DNA of 64,000 nucleotides from Leidyana gryllorum EB-2025a (GCA_048772705.1 JBLWGC010000047.1:151243-215242), one strand, 5' to 3'; positions 1-12,361 are shown, counted from the stretch's first letter. The notes: generated from the letters alone by a model not told the origin. Made by a program: numbers and translations.

Positions 1-726
1 TTCCAGGAGGCATGTTTTGGATGCTGTTGTCCAACCGCCTACCCGTCAGCCGCTCGGCGAGATGAATGGCGAGAGTATATGGCTCGGGAGTGGATGAGTG
101 GGAATTCGCGCACTGACCTCGAAGCGCCACTCGTTCCGGGGCCGCCGGACGACATGGAGACGAACTGCGGTGACGAGAGCCAAGAAGAGCAGCCTGCTTG
201 AGGCACAGCCAAGGCGGAATGGCGTGAATGAATGAATGAATGAACGAATGTTTGGCAGTGATCAGTGGGGCAGACAGGCGTTGAGGCAGGCGGCTCCATA
301 TTGTTTACTGCTCTCAGTCGTTGACTACTCTCACTCTTCGTCTGGTGCCTCGTATTGTTGCCCCCTGCCATCATTGCTGCAAGTATTGAACATAGATTAG
401 AGCGAGATTTGCAGAAGGAGAACCGCCCCGGGTTGTTTGTGTGGCAGCTTCGTGTTGTCGCCCATCCAAAGGGTGTTATGATATAGAGAGTAGAGAAGTT
501 GCCCCTAATTTTCAGTCATGTGGACCTTTTTGTATTGAGAGGACTGACTACTTATCGCGTTGTGGGCATTGTCTGCCGCTCTGAATTGTGACCGATCTCT
601 CTTCTCTGTCTGTGTGTGGGCACAAAATTGATTGTCTTATTGAAGAGGTGTTTGAAGGTAATTTTTGTATTCGCAAATGGGTAGCAACGGCGTGATGTTG
701 GCTAGCTATGGTTCACAGAAATTTCA
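1..726. other. Left flank without a supported gene
   Basis: No reading frame here looks like protein. A 111-residue minus-strand frame at 39-374 is Ser/Arg-rich, matches nothing I know and lacks a neighbouring exon. A short GAAT tetranucleotide run lies near 222-250. The part near 727 is probably the 3' untranslated region of the cyclin-like gene. Confidence 0.5.
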
Positions 727-2493
727 CTATGACAGGGGGGTTTCACCACCGCCTCCCCCAGTGGCAGGTCTGGTTGGGAACTCTCTGGGTAGAGATAGGA
801 GATGATCGATGAGAGCAACAGAGCGTGGGGACCAGCCTGGGAATCTTCGTTGTCCTGCCGTAGCTTGTATTTGCAGCGAGTCGGTTTTGCAGGCTTGGTA
901 TAGAGTGTTGAGATCGCGCCATAAAGGAAATACTTCTTCCATGAGGTCCAGTCGGAAAGTTGTTTTGACGAAGACTTGGGCGAATTCGTGTCGGTAGAAG
1001 GCGGGGTGTGTAGCCATAAAGATGTCGAGCATAATGGTGGCGATGAGTCTGGACATTTCTAGCACAGGATAAGTCATGTTGATAAAGCAGAAGACGGAGA
1101 CACAGAGTAGAAGATCTACCATAGTCTCTGCGAGCGGTATGAGTCCCGAGTGTGGAGTGTCTTCAGCAATTGGGCTGATGATATACTCGAGCATACTGCC
1201 GACGAGGTTATGGTTACTGAGGCGGATCCCCACATCCCATATTGACATTCGCATACCGGTCATTGTTTCAAATTTGGGAGCGAAACGATCGATTGCGGCG
1301 AGATATATCATTATCCAATCAACGGGTGTTTTGTGCATTAAGCTGCCGCCTTTGAGATATGACACAATGTACATTTGAGAGATGACGAGGTCACGCACGT
1401 TATTCACGTGTGGTACCTGGTTGACAAACCATCGCGCTTTGGTCATCTGTTTGTAGTCACATTCACTGCAGACGCCGATCAGTACACAACTGGTACTGAT
1501 ACGCGGGATGTACTCGGCTTTAGGCATTATTCCACTGGCCATCGCCACATCAAAGGCGTGGACAGCTGTGAAGAAGGAACTTATGGGCCATCCCATGGTC
1601 TCTATGACCCGAGCCATCCAGTATATAATAGATTCACGACTCTGGGGAGCCGACTCAATCGTCGTACTCTTTGCCTCCCGGAACTCATACAAAGCCGCAG
1701 CTATCGGTTGGCACGGCAGCACACGTCGCACAGAATTGCTGCGGCTCGTGCAAGTAGTACGAGCGGTATGTAGATTTTCTCCACCACAACTCGGACAGTA
1801 ATCCTCGTCATCCACAGGAGCAGTACAGTAATAAGACTCACCACCTTTCATGGAAGGAGACGACGGAGTGCTGCCACGGCATTTGCAGATCCTCGAACGG
1901 CCCAAAAACTGTCGCGATAGTCTTCTCATACCCAAACGATATTGTTGATCAATTGCAGATGATGCCGCTGCCGACGCAGCGTCGCGTGATGCTGTGAGCT
2001 CATAGTTCTTCACCGCTCGTAACATTTTCAGTGGCACCACAGTCGCTGCCTCCGCTGCCAACAACGCGTCATACACACTTGGGTCACTGACCGCCTGTGT
2101 CCAACTCTGTGACAGCTCGCGCAGCTTCAGAGCCGCTGCCCGAGTTGGGCTCAGCCATCCCCATAGGACAGGGATATACTGCCTCAGAGTTCGTGGCTGA
2201 TATCGAACGCGATCATCCACGTTTCCTCCCGGGAGATCAGACTGGCTACGATGGAACTGAGCGGGATACGATCCTCGATATTGTTGTTGTTGTTGTTGTT
2301 GATGTTGTCGAGCAGAAGGAAATGGGGAGTCCAGTAGAATCGGACCGGCAGTCCTTTGATGCATTAGTCGGCGGCTGGTCAGACTGCCCGCCGGCGGATT
2401 CGATGATCGCAACGGCAGGTGCGAGATCGGCTGCTGGTGACCATGGGGGTGGTCTGACCAAATAGACTTGTGGCACGGAACTGGACCATACAT
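727..2493 (-). CDS. Cyclin-like protein
   Basis: Single exon, 588 residues from ATG 2493; the open frame runs further upstream but has no earlier ATG. The N-terminal half is disordered, with a run of seven Gln. A Cys cluster (CKC, then YYC and CPSCGG) follows and could bind zinc. From about residue 285 the motif RESIIYWMARVIE, followed by helices with a central AFDVAMA, resembles the start of a cyclin box (Arg..Trp-Met...Asp), which binds a cyclin-dependent kinase. A second helical block (KTPVDWIMIYLAAIDRFAP) fits the rest of the fold. The family is inferred from these motifs; which kinase it would serve cannot be said. The divergent gene at 2835 shares the 341-bp upstream region. Confidence 0.6.
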   Translation of the reverse strand: MYGPVPCHKSIWSDHPHGHQQPISHLPLRSSNPPAGSLTSRRLMHQRTAGPILLDSPFPSARQHQQQQQQQYRGSYPAQFHRSQSDLPGGNVDDRVRYQPRTLRQYIPVLWGWLSPTRAAALKLRELSQSWTQAVSDPSVYDALLAAEAATVVPLKMLRAVKNYELTASRDAASAAASSAIDQQYRLGMRRLSRQFLGRSRICKCRGSTPSSPSMKGGESYYCTAPVDDEDYCPSCGGENLHTARTTCTSRSNSVRRVLPCQPIAAALYEFREAKSTTIESAPQSRESIIYWMARVIETMGWPISSFFTAVHAFDVAMASGIMPKAEYIPRISTSCVLIGVCSECDYKQMTKARWFVNQVPHVNNVRDLVISQMYIVSYLKGGSLMHKTPVDWIMIYLAAIDRFAPKFETMTGMRMSIWDVGIRLSNHNLVGSMLEYIISPIAEDTPHSGLIPLAETMVDLLLCVSVFCFINMTYPVLEMSRLIATIMLDIFMATHPAFYRHEFAQVFVKTTFRLDLMEEVFPLWRDLNTLYQACKTDSLQIQATAGQRRFPGWSPRSVALIDHLLSLPREFPTRPATGGGGGETPLS

Positions 2494-2834
2494 CGTTGAT
2501 ACAAAGGGCAACAAGATAGGAGGAGAAAATCCGACTCGCAATCCACGCTCACAGCTCTGGGGACGTAGTTCGTACTCCGCAGCGTCAAGATGTACAAAGG
2601 GGAGGAAGTCAACCAACGGGTGCCGCGTGTTCTGTGTGTGTATATATCTTAATTCTAACTAACTAGAATATGAGCACAGTCGCAAAGACAAATGGCACAT
2701 AAAGAGACAATTCACCCCGTGTCTCCTTTGCCAACACTCCAATTTGTTGCCAGCTCACACGTCCCCCAACACCTTGGCACCTCCTCAATCCCCATAACTT
2801 CCCAAGATGGACTTTGTGCTATTTTTAGCCCAAA
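2494..2834. promoter_or_regulatory. Divergent intergenic region, cyclin-like gene / 2835 gene
   Basis: 341 bp separate the two start codons, the longest divergent spacer in the window; other divergent pairs have 18-53 bp. It must hold both promoters and 5' leaders. I see no convincing TATA or other known motif. Confidence 0.4.
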
Positions 2835-5114
2835 ATGAACCCTGCGCTACTCGAACTCGACTATGGCAACGATGACCTCGAGCTCCCACCCTCAGTCGCC
2901 GACACAGTAAGCCTCTGACATCTCAAAACACCACACACACCCTAAACACACACACGGCCCTGCAATATCCTCACGCATACACACTCACACCCCCTCAGGT
3001 TCTCGATCTTTCCAACAGTGGTCTTCATGTGTCCACAACTTTCAAGCCCGACCCTCACTGGGGGAGCATCAGCTCCCCCATCAATGCTGATAGTGACTCT
3101 GACGACGACGAAGAGGACCCCGAACCAACAACACAAGGGGATCACCTTGGACAGACTCAAGTCCCGGGATCGACCCCCACTGCTGCTCACAGTATGCAGC
3201 CTTTGAGTATGATGGCCGAGCCTTCTCTATCACCTGAAGCATTGTACGAAAACAGCTCAAGCTCTAGCTTACTGTTCGATCCGCCACTATCAACCCGGCC
3301 GCCTGCCTCCCAGGCCATACTGCCCGCCCTGACCCCACAATTCCCGCTTCGACCGGGTGTCTCGTCACCTCTTTTATGTGTGAGTGATGCAGCAGCACCA
3401 CTGGCAGTAGTTGATGCTCCGAGTCCTACTACAATCGACCCCCATAACGATATATTGCAAGCCGATTCCCTTTCCGCACCGGAAGCGGAAATTGTGGATA
3501 TATCCTCAGAGGAGGAGGATGGAGAGGCAGCAGATCGTGGAGCTCTGTTGCGGCCCCTCCCGCGTCCCCTAATGGCTCGGCGGAGTGGCGGGAAGTCGTT
3601 TGCGTCAACCCGCTGGCAGGTCGCTCGGGCTGTTGCCGAGTCGTTGGGGAATGAGCTCGCGAGCGATGATGGGAATTGGACCGGCGGTGGAGAGGGCGAG
3701 GAGACTCGACGGAAGCGTCCACGAGAAGAGCGGGAGCGCGAGCGAGACGTCATATTGTCTGATGAATGGCTGGCCAAGCTGGTGTCTGCCATGGAGAAGC
3801 GGTTTGTGGTGCAGCCGCGGTCGGGCGAGGGTCCGCCTCCTCCAGCAGCGGATGGTGAGAGTGGGGAAGCGAGCGACAATGAACCTCCCCCTTCTGTTCG
3901 AGTGCCGCCACAACCACCCGACCTGTCGTCTCGGATCCCGAAGAAGAAGAAACCACGGGGCGGTTCGGGAATGGACAATGCGGAGCTCCGTGGAGGAGCA
4001 ACGAATACTCTGGTGGGCATCGCTCCCCCTTCGTCTCCAAGTGTGACCAATTCAACGACTCACACGACTAATAATTCACCTAATCCTCTGATGGCCGGTG
4101 AAGAGAGGGCTCCTTCTTCACCGGCATCGTCACAACCCGTATCTCCCGGTCTCAACAAGTCAAAAAGCACCTCTCCCACGGTCGGTTCGGGACGCACATT
4201 GGACGAGTGGGCAGGGCGTGGCAAGATGAGAGGACAAGGCAAAGGGGCTGGGAAGTTCATGGGCCGTGGAAAGTGCCTTCCGTCTCCCTCACTGGCGGAC
4301 GACGGCTCCTCTTCCTCGTCCGGCTCCTCTTCTGCGTCGTGCTCATCTTCGTCGTCGTCAGCGTCCTCAGACCTCAACAACGATCCCTCGGTTGAGAGCA
4401 CAGACCTCGGAACTCGTACTACAACCACCACCACCACCAGGCGGCGACCAAAACCAAAGACCAATGCCCTGGTGGTCCGCAAAGGGCTACGGAGTGGTGG
4501 GGCGCGGGAAAACGGCGGCAAGTCTCTACTGATAGCCGCGTCGGCGGCTCCTTCGCCATCAGCGGCAACGCGGTTCCTGAGAAACTCATCGTCTCCGTCC
4601 TCAGTGTCGCGTTCGCCGTCCCCAGCGCTCGGGCCGCGTTTGCCCGCGGCCTCTATAGAACTAGCGTCATTTCACCATATACCGATCCACGAGCTGAGCG
4701 AACGAGACTCCAAGTATGTGATAGATGGCTATCTCTTAACGGCGGAGATCAAATTGTCGTGGCATCGACGGAAGAGAAAACAGGACAGAGTGTGTCATGG
4801 CTACAGTCGTCTGGCTCCCGGGTACCGAATTAGCTGTCCAGTTCTGGAAGAAGCGGACCGCGTTCGATATACAGTGAGTGGAGTGGAGTTTTGTTGATCG
4901 ACTTTCTGCGTAGAATTCACCCACGGGTTGGCGAGCCCAGTGCAACTATCCCGGACACAACTCGCATCGCATGGAGGAGTTTTTGCTCAGTAGACGTGAT
5001 ATCGCCATTGAGTACTTCAGTTGGTGGTTCTGTGAAAGGATGGCCCCTCAGACCAGACTGAAATGGCCAGACGGCGAGGGCATCGTCAGAAGGTACCATG
5101 TATTGATACCCTGA
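2835..5114 (+). CDS. Unrecognised Ser/acidic-rich protein
   Basis: Three exons: 2835-2906, 2999-4873, 4914-5114; introns of 92 and 40 nt, phase 0; 715 residues. The start ATG opens MNPALLELDYGNDDLEL. The middle is long and disordered: an acidic patch (DSDSDDDEEDPEP), a basic stretch (KKKKPRGGSG), poly-Ser and a Thr run. The C-terminal ~120 residues (YVIDGYLLTAEIKLSWHRRK, then a Cys/Trp-rich end with YFSWWFCERM) look folded and may be a small domain. I do not recognise the family. The acidic and basic low-complexity composition is common in nuclear proteins, but that is only a hint. The next gene starts 27 nt after the stop on the same strand. Confidence 0.65.
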
Positions 5115-5141
5115 ATCCATGTGAGAGTACTTGAAAAAATA

Positions 5142-5860
5142 ATGTATTCCACCCCTCTGCGCCGCTCCCACCCGGTACTTCCCCTCGCCTTCTTCGCGGT
5201 CAAGAAAGTCGAAGACGACGAAGATGACGAACAACTCACCACCACCGTAGACTTGTCAGCAGCAGCCGCGCCCCCCTTAGAGAGCAGTCACCAACAACGC
5301 TCTTCCCTAGGAGGTGTCCAGACCCTCGGCACCACACAATGGTCAGTCACCGATCTCACCGACTGGCAGACTAGCTGGGGCCCTGGACAACGACTCGCCG
5401 CCAAGTCCAGAAATATCACTTCTATATTCAATCGATCATCCCTACGACCCCAAGGAGGATTCCTAGAGGCTTTGAGAACACTCAGACGCGTCTCGAAGCC
5501 ACTACGCACCCAAAGGTTACGGGATGTCCGCAAGGCAGGAAGCGCCCTCGGAGCTCTTCAAGATGCAGCAGGGGATCCCTATCCACCCCGAAACCTCACC
5601 CCCATAGATACCACATCTACTGCTGGTTTCCAACTCATTGATGAGATCAGATTCTTTTTCAGCGTCTGTATCTCCGCTTATCCCCCTCAACATGTATCCA
5701 AACACTACGGCATCAAGCTACAGGTAAAGATTGCACTCAACATCCACTCCAACAGACTGTCCTCCATACCATATTGCTCACGTCACGATGCCAAAAGCGC
5801 TTCTCCTCCGAGCAAATTGTACATAAAGTTGTGAATCAAATGTACCAAAATGTGGAGTGA
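5142..5860 (+). CDS. Unrecognised protein, two exons
   Basis: Exons 5142-5723 and 5756-5860, joined across a 32-nt intron (GTAAAG...AACAG), one of the shortest in the window. The join is supported because the second exon continues as a helical segment (TVLHTILLTSRCQKRF) to a stop at 5858. About 228 residues. It has an acidic patch (VEDDEDDEQ) near residue 25 and a basic middle (LRTLRRVSKPLRTQRLRDVRK). No known domain. It begins 27 nt after the previous stop codon, so the two genes either share a primary transcript or the promoter lies inside the upstream gene. Confidence 0.55.
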
Positions 5861-5898
5861 ATGTGGATGGGATGGGATGCTTCTGTATGTGAGAGACG

Positions 5899-5975
5899 TG
5901 GTGTTTGTGTGTGCGTGTTCTGAGTGTGTGTTTGTGTGTGCGTGTTCTGAGTGTGTGTGTTTGTGTGTGTAACGA
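5899..5975. repeat. GT-rich microsatellite
   Basis: Repeated gtgtgtttgtgtgtgcgtgt-like blocks with an internal near-duplicate (gcgtgttctgagtgtgtgt twice). It lies between the stop at 5860 and the lipase start at 6048, and is probably part of the promoter or leader region. Confidence 0.7.
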
Positions 5976-6047
5976 CGTTCGCGCGAGAGCTTCTTTGCAG
6001 TGCTTTGCTTTGTTATATAGTCACGGTTCCCCTGTTAGGCTCGCACG

Positions 6048-7953
6048 ATGCCCGAAACAGTCCGAGAATTCCTCACTGGCAAGCCTAGCGGAAGCAATGA
6101 CGAGGCGGTCATCGTAGACTATCTTGATAAGGCTGACGTTCATCGTCCAGCGTACTGCTTGGCGGTAGATAACATACGCCAGCTGATCCTTTTGGTCATC
6201 CGCGGTTCGGCCCAATTCAGCGATGTGGCGACCGACGTGCAGTGCGAGGTTGTCACGGAGACGCGAACGCACGACGGAATGGGCCGTGCGGCTGCTTGGT
6301 TTGACGATCACCTCTGTCCGACTGTAACCTTTCTCGCAAATCTATACCCTACCTACCCGATCCGACTCATTGGACACTCATTGGGCGGAGGAGTGGCAAG
6401 TTTGCTAACAATGCGATGGCTTCACAAGACTGCTATAGCTGGGCCGCCCCCGAATCGACCACGTCTCAAAGCTTATAGTTACGGAGCGCCCGCAATATGT
6501 ACACCTGATTTGGCAGCGACCTTTCGAAGCCACATCACCAGCGTGTCGTGTGGTCGTGATATAATTGCCCGTTTAAGTTATGGCTCTGTAGTCAACATGA
6601 CTAACATGTTGTTGTCCATGTGCCAAATCCTAAAGTATGGCGCGGCTGGTGATACTGTACCCACCATTAAGGAGGCGCTCCATCGAAAAGAGCGTACCCA
6701 AGGATTATTCACTGCGTTCACTCATGCCAAAGACTATGTGGAACAAGCCTTTCATGAGCAAGCAAGTTTAGTCCAACACACCCATGCCCGTAAGCTCTCG
6801 CCGCACCATCGCGCCCGCCACATACGCTCCAGGCATCGCCAATAAATTCACAACTCCCACCACTGATGAAGAGTCGGACGACGAAGAAGATGAATGTCGA
6901 CGACCTGGGGGGCCACGCCTAGAGGCCTTTCCCGAAAATGAATGCGAATCGCCTTCTCCCTCTTATCGCTCAATGTCGCACGCTCAGTTCGAGAAGACGC
7001 CTACTTCTCCTAAACGCAACCTGAGAGATGTCATGGCCCATGGCGTCCAAGGCGTTAAGGCCAATTTTGCTATGTTCATCAAAAGCAATAGATCTCAAGA
7101 AGAATTTCGGTGAGCTCCACGAATCTTTGTAACTCTGTCGGAAGCCGAGCGTTCGTGGACGCTGGCTATCCTACACAGGGGGTGAACCGCTTACGATATG
7201 ACTACGTTTTCTCAGAGCTGCGCTGCAAGAGATTCGAAAAGTAAAAGACCAAACCGACAGGACAATCCTATGTCCTGCTGGACAATGGTACCTGTTCGTC
7301 CCTGCTGTACATTTTCTGATGGCTGGATTGCCTCCGCCAGTCCATCTACTTCCAGGTAAGAACACAGCTGTGATTTGAACAATAACACACACTCGTGTGT
7401 GTACGCTGTCTGTCTGTCTCCGTGTGGCCGTTCGCCAACCAGCTTTGAGGACATACCGTTCACTTCAGGCGGCTTTGCGATGTTTAATGCTTCCGAGCGC
7501 GTTCTGAGTATTTGCGATGAGATGATTTTTGTTCGGAGGGCTGTCCATGACCACTATCCGACGTACATAAACTTTGCCTTGGGTAATCCATTAGGTATGA
7601 CGATGCCGGAGCCTATGGCTGGAGAGATGGAAGGCGCTATAGACTTGGGAGTGGATGTTCAGGTTCGCCCAGAGTGGCAGTTGCCCCACCTGGGGCTTAT
7701 GCATCGACATTTGCGAAGCCGACAATTGGCATGGCATATGAACGCAGATCCGCTGCCTGCCCGGCCTGTTTTATTAACAAGGCACCCCGCGGCGGCCCCC
7801 TCTCCCCCTTCTAGTCCTCAACGTTTGGACACACAATCCACTGTGCCCTCCACGCCACGTCCAGAAGACAAGGACAGCATCACAACCACCAAGTATTTAG
7901 ATGCCCGGCAGACTAAGGGTTGTGTCTGCTGGAGTCCTCGCAGACGCCGCTGA
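6048..7953 (+). CDS. Class 3 lipase, diacylglycerol lipase-like
   Basis: Exons 6048-6789, 6833-7109, 7216-7355, 7469-7953 (introns 43, 106, 113 nt). The catalytic Ser lies in GHSLGGG (about residue 107), the Asp in the GRDIIARLSY block (about 169), and the His is most likely in AVHDHYP within the last exon, matching the sn-1 diacylglycerol lipase pattern (MI..DH-P..Y..AL). The start MPETVREF is followed by AYCLAVDNIRQLILLVIRGS, the usual strand before the lipase core. It lacks the four N-terminal membrane helices of animal DAGLs, so it may be soluble or attached otherwise. An acidic insert (DEESDDEEDE) separates the Asp and His, as the regulatory insert does in DAGLs. The family would release monoacylglycerol from diacylglycerol; substrate is inferred. 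Confidence 0.75.
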
Positions 7954-8245
7954 GCAGATGCAATGAGTGGAGGTAGAAGCGAAGGAGAGCAATTGATGAA
8001 AGCTGGTGAATTACAGATGATAGCTGCCCGATCGTAGAATAGCTCGATCGATTCTTTGTTAACTGCCCCCTTTGAGAATTTCCTACGTATGTCGAACAAA
8101 GCGGGGGCAGTCTGTCTCAATTCAGATTGGGTCCAAAGAGAAGTCGTCTGCTGGAGTTCGGTCGCGTTGAGAGTCACACATACACACACACGCATACAAG
8201 TTTGGCTATAACTAGTCGCGCTCGCTCTGTTCGGCAATCTTTTTT

Positions 8246-11213
8246 CTAACTCACAAATAGTGGTGTCATGACCTGCAGTGTATGATGGGGGCAGCTTGGA
8301 TGGGGGGCTTAACTCACCAGTGTTACGGTCGCTACCAACTTGATCAGCACATGCACAGAAGGGCCTGCTGTATCCTTGCACGGATCACCCACGGTATCGC
8401 CAACCTGTTGTCCAACATTGTTTCTGACAGATCGGATGATCAAACTCACCACAGCGGCTTTGTGGGCTTCTGAGCCTTTTCCGCCCAGTACGCCAGTCTC
8501 GATGTACTTTTTAGCATTGTCCCATGCACCTCCTCCGTTGTTCAGGAAGAGTGCCATTAAGATTCCAGTGGAAGTGGCGAACATCATGAAGGCTCCCAAA
8601 GCCTCAACCCCCAAGAGAGGATTCCCACGCGCCGCGCCAATGAGTCTGCGGAAGTGTATACGACCTAAACACGGTCTCTTACTTGAAGCAAAGGCCCACA
8701 ACTATGGGTGAAAGGGCAGCCACGAGGCCAGGGAGTATCATTTGTCGAGTGGCTGCTTCACTCACAATCTTGACGCATTTCCGGTAGTCGGGTAGCTCTT
8801 GGAAAGTCATTATATTCGGCCGTTCGCGGAATTGCCGTCTGACCTCAGCAACAACATCGCCAGCGGTGGTTCCCACCGCGTTCATAGCCATTGCAGAGAA
8901 GAGGAAGATCGTTGCAGCTCCCAGCAGACCGCCCACAAACACATCGGGGCTCGTAATGTCTACAATCTTGAACGGCTTCTTTACAAAGATAGACACTTCA
9001 TCAAGGAAGGCCGAGAATAGCAAGAAGCTGGCCAACGCAGCTGTCCCCACGGAGAAGCCTTTGGTGTTGGCTTTGGTGACGTTGCCCACTGCGTCCAATC
9101 TATCAGTGATTTCCCGAGTGGTACCATCCTAATGTGATGGGAGATGTGTTTCCGACAGGCGCACACACGCGTTTGTGGTCCTTACCGTTCCAGCAGATGT
9201 CATTTCCACAATGCCTCCAGCATTGTCGGCTATTGGGCCGAATGAAGACATGGACAGTACATATACAGCTGTGGACAGCATCCCCATGGTAGCAACGGCT
9301 GTTCCAAAGAGACCGCCGAGAGCGGGCGATTCTGGTGAAATTCCGCTTACCACACCTGTGGTTGTGGATTATTCGTTGGTGGTGGGGGTTGCGGCATTAT
9401 AGTTTTACCTTGGTGATATGCGAAGACGATAGCGATCGAGATCGCGACAACTGGGATGGCGGTACTTTCCAAGCCAACGGACAGGCCGGCAATAATATTG
9501 GTGGCTGGTCCTGAATTACTTGCGGTGGCAATACGTTGTACTTTGGAGTAGTTGTAGTCCGTATAGTACTGGGTGGCGAAGAGGAAGACGAGGGCGCAGA
9601 GGATACCTGAGAGGCCACAGAGGGCGAATCCTCTCCAGGCGTGAGGTGCGTCGGCAGGGTTGAGGAAGAGGTAGCACAGACAAGTGAAGGAGATAGCTCC
9701 TGCAACGCAGGTATAGAAATAGACGGATATCATGTCTTTGAGCGGGTTTTGTGCGCGACGACTGTTTGCGGGTGATCCATCTGCGCCGAGTGGCAAGAGT
9801 GAGCGGTTTCCACGGCCACCCCCAGGGACCCGGCCGACCGCAAAAACTGCAATAGTGGATATTAGCAGGTCGACTGAATGAACGGCGAGAGGAAAGAGGA
9901 CAAAGCCCGCGGCCGTGCGTTCCGGGAGTTTGGCTTCAGATGCCAGCGCACTGCCGAGGATCATGGCTGCCAGCATTTCTGCGGCCAATGACTCAAAGAC
10001 ATCAGCGCACTGTCCGGCACAGTCACCAACGTTGTCGCCCACCAAATCAGCAATGACAGCGGGGTTGCGGTAGTCATCCTCGGGTATTCCGGCTTCAACT
10101 TTACCGACGAGATCGGCTCCGACGTCGGCTGCTTTGGTATAGATTCCGCCTCCCAGTTGAGCGAACATGGCGACCAGACTGGCGCCAAAGCCGAAGCCGA
10201 CGAGGAGAAGTGGTAACTTGAGGGTGGGTACCCCTGGGAATAAGAGGTGGCAGGTGAGCATCATCATAGCCAATCCCCCAACAGCCAGCGCTACATTGAT
10301 GATTGAGCTGAAAGCTCCGCCCCTGAAACAGATTCTCAAGGCTTCCTCGTAGGTTTTGTGAGCGGCTGCAGCAACGCGGCAGTTCGCGCGTACTGAAACC
10401 CAAACTCCGCTGTAGCCCGACAGGGCGGAAGCAAAGGCCCCCATTAGGAATGTGATGGAGGATACAAAAGCGAACTGGACGGGCGATATGCCCTCTCTGA
10501 TATCCTGAGGTAAAGAATCGGCCGATCGTACAGCGTAGCAGATGAAAAGGGCAATAGCGATGACCCCCGATATCTTGAGGATCGAGGAGTTCTGAGTGGC
10601 ATAGAAACCTTCGGCACCTTCTTGAATGGCTGTAGCTATCTCGACGGTGTGATCGTCCCCTTCGTCTTGAGCCATTATCCAAGACAACATCCAGAAGGAT
10701 ATCACACAGAAGATTATAGCTACCGTCAGAGCAGCAAAGTTGTATACAACGAAACCCTCATTAACGGTCAAAGACACAATCAGAAGTAACCCCAGAAGAC
10801 CAGCGATCAGCGCCGAAGTTGATATAATCCGGGTACTCGGACTCAGTCGTCGGAACTCATTCACAGCCATTTCAAAACACCTGATCACCCAGCCGGCCAT
10901 ATTCCAAATCTCTCACCACCACTCACTGATTCGCGATTCCACCTGTCATTGTCATTGTCCTCGTCCGCTTTCCTTTCCGGGACGAAGGGACGCCTCCTCC
11001 AGCAGACGTGGCGTACTCTCCTCCCCCGTTGCCAGACGATGACGACGATGGGTCCAACCGTAAAGAGTCATGATGCTGTCCTATCAGAGTCGAAAAACTG
11101 CCTTGGCTATGGATAGGCGCAGACGGAATCGGCACCGGAATGCCTCCTCCATTCGTCATCAGACCTCCTTCAGCCGGACTGAAGCGCTGAGATGCTCCAG
11201 CCGGTGGTATCAT
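8246..11213 (-). CDS. Type II H+-translocating inorganic pyrophosphatase
   Basis: Seven exons: 11213-10927, 10880-9409, 9355-9186, 9128-8683, 8645-8450, 8404-8318, 8272-8246; 894 residues. It pumps protons into acidic organelles using pyrophosphate. Family signatures are clear: [89 protein letters not shown] carries Lys where potassium-dependent enzymes have Ala, which assigns it to type II (AVP2-like). The tail ATVTLVMTPLF matches type II ends. Exon 1 encodes a Gly/Ser-rich cytosolic leader of about 95 residues; its 46-nt intron is in phase. ATG 10900 would be the alternative start but lies inside that intron. Introns are 37-57 nt. Confidence 0.93.
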
Positions 11214-11283
11214 TGCTCAAGTTCTTTTTTGGACGGACACGGGACCAGAGAGAGTTAGTTGCTCACTCCCAACATGCACAAGT

Positions 11284-12361
11284 CTACTGGGCAACCTTTG
11301 ACACTACCCATTCGTAACCCCGCAACAATGCCCCTGGGGCAAGTGGATGCCTCAACAAACGCAGAACATACGAGTGAACCAACGTGAAGCTCTGCTTCGT
11401 GTAGTAATTCAGACTCGATCGGCCCCGCAACATCTGCCAGTAAAGGACCACAGGCCACAAACGGGTACGACCCATCAAAGTGAACACCAATAACAATATC
11501 CCAGTCGCAACTTCCAAATGCGCCCGGGTTGTATTCAGATCCACCCTCTGTGTGAACCAAATATTGCCATGAACCACCTTCTTGCCCTTACCTTCCGTTT
11601 AATCACATCCAAATAAGGCTTCAGCATAGACACCTGATTCAAACTCGGCGAGTCTGCAATCATCTGAATAGCTCCGATTATGGGAGACAGCATGGCCGAG
11701 AACACCTGAAGACACAAACCCGTAATCGATCACATTCAACTCCTCTCTAACTCACCCGTAGAGAAGCTGAACCCATCACAATCATCAGAATCTGGAAACC
11801 CTCCAGCTGACACGCCGCGTTCCACCACATCAGGTTGAATTTCGGCACACCCATGTGAGAACACACGTTCGCCACGCACCCAATGATGAAGGCCACCAAT
11901 GACACCGTGTACGCCCGAGTCGCCAGTGCCACTGGCATCATCGATATCAGATTGAATATCAACGCAGCTCCCAGATGCAATGTTGCCACCTTCTCCAAAC
12001 TCGCTCGACCGGCAGAAGGGGCCGGAGGCACATATCCGCCAGGAGGAGGTACCCCATATCCACCAGCGGAACTTCCCCCACAGGACGCTCCTCCAGGCGG
12101 CACTGAAGACGACGTCGTCGACGACGTCTCCTGCCCGACAGTCGAGGTGAGGTCAAACTCGGGATCAACCTCTTTCTTGTAGTACTTCTTCTTGTACTTG
12201 AGGACTTGACCCGCCGCCGGAGTCGGATATAAATTGGTCAGATACTCCTGCCACTTGGCATCGTTACGCCAGTCGTGCTCTGAGAATTACCCATTCTACA
12301 TCCCCACCTCCTCACTCTATTCCAGCTTACCCAGAAAGGCACGTTCAGATGCAGTGGCCAT
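11284..12361 (-). CDS. TMEM33/Pom33-like ER membrane protein
   Basis: Exons 12361-12331, 12279-11756, 11705-11592, 11547-11284 (introns 51, 50, 44 nt); 310 residues. N-terminus: EHDWRNDAKWQEYLTNLYP and a KKKYYKKEVDPEFD block, then a Gly/Pro linker, three or four membrane segments (ATLHLGAALIFNLISMMPVA, VSLVAFIIGCVANVCSH, FQILMIVMGSA, VATGILLLVFTLMG), and a C-terminal RGRSSLNYYTKQSF...LLRHPLAP segment like the end of TMEM33/Pom33 proteins. Those shape ER tubules and help nuclear pore distribution. The assignment rests on this layout and is moderate. The start lies 21 nt after the stop of the upstream gene. Confidence 0.6.

Noticed and set aside
39-374. 111-codon minus-strand frame at the left edge
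   Set aside because: Ser/Arg-rich, no domain, no adjacent exon in phase; likely chance.
10898-10900. ATG 10900 as start of the pyrophosphatase
   Set aside because: It lies inside the 46-nt intron that joins the upstream exon in phase; kept only as an alternative.
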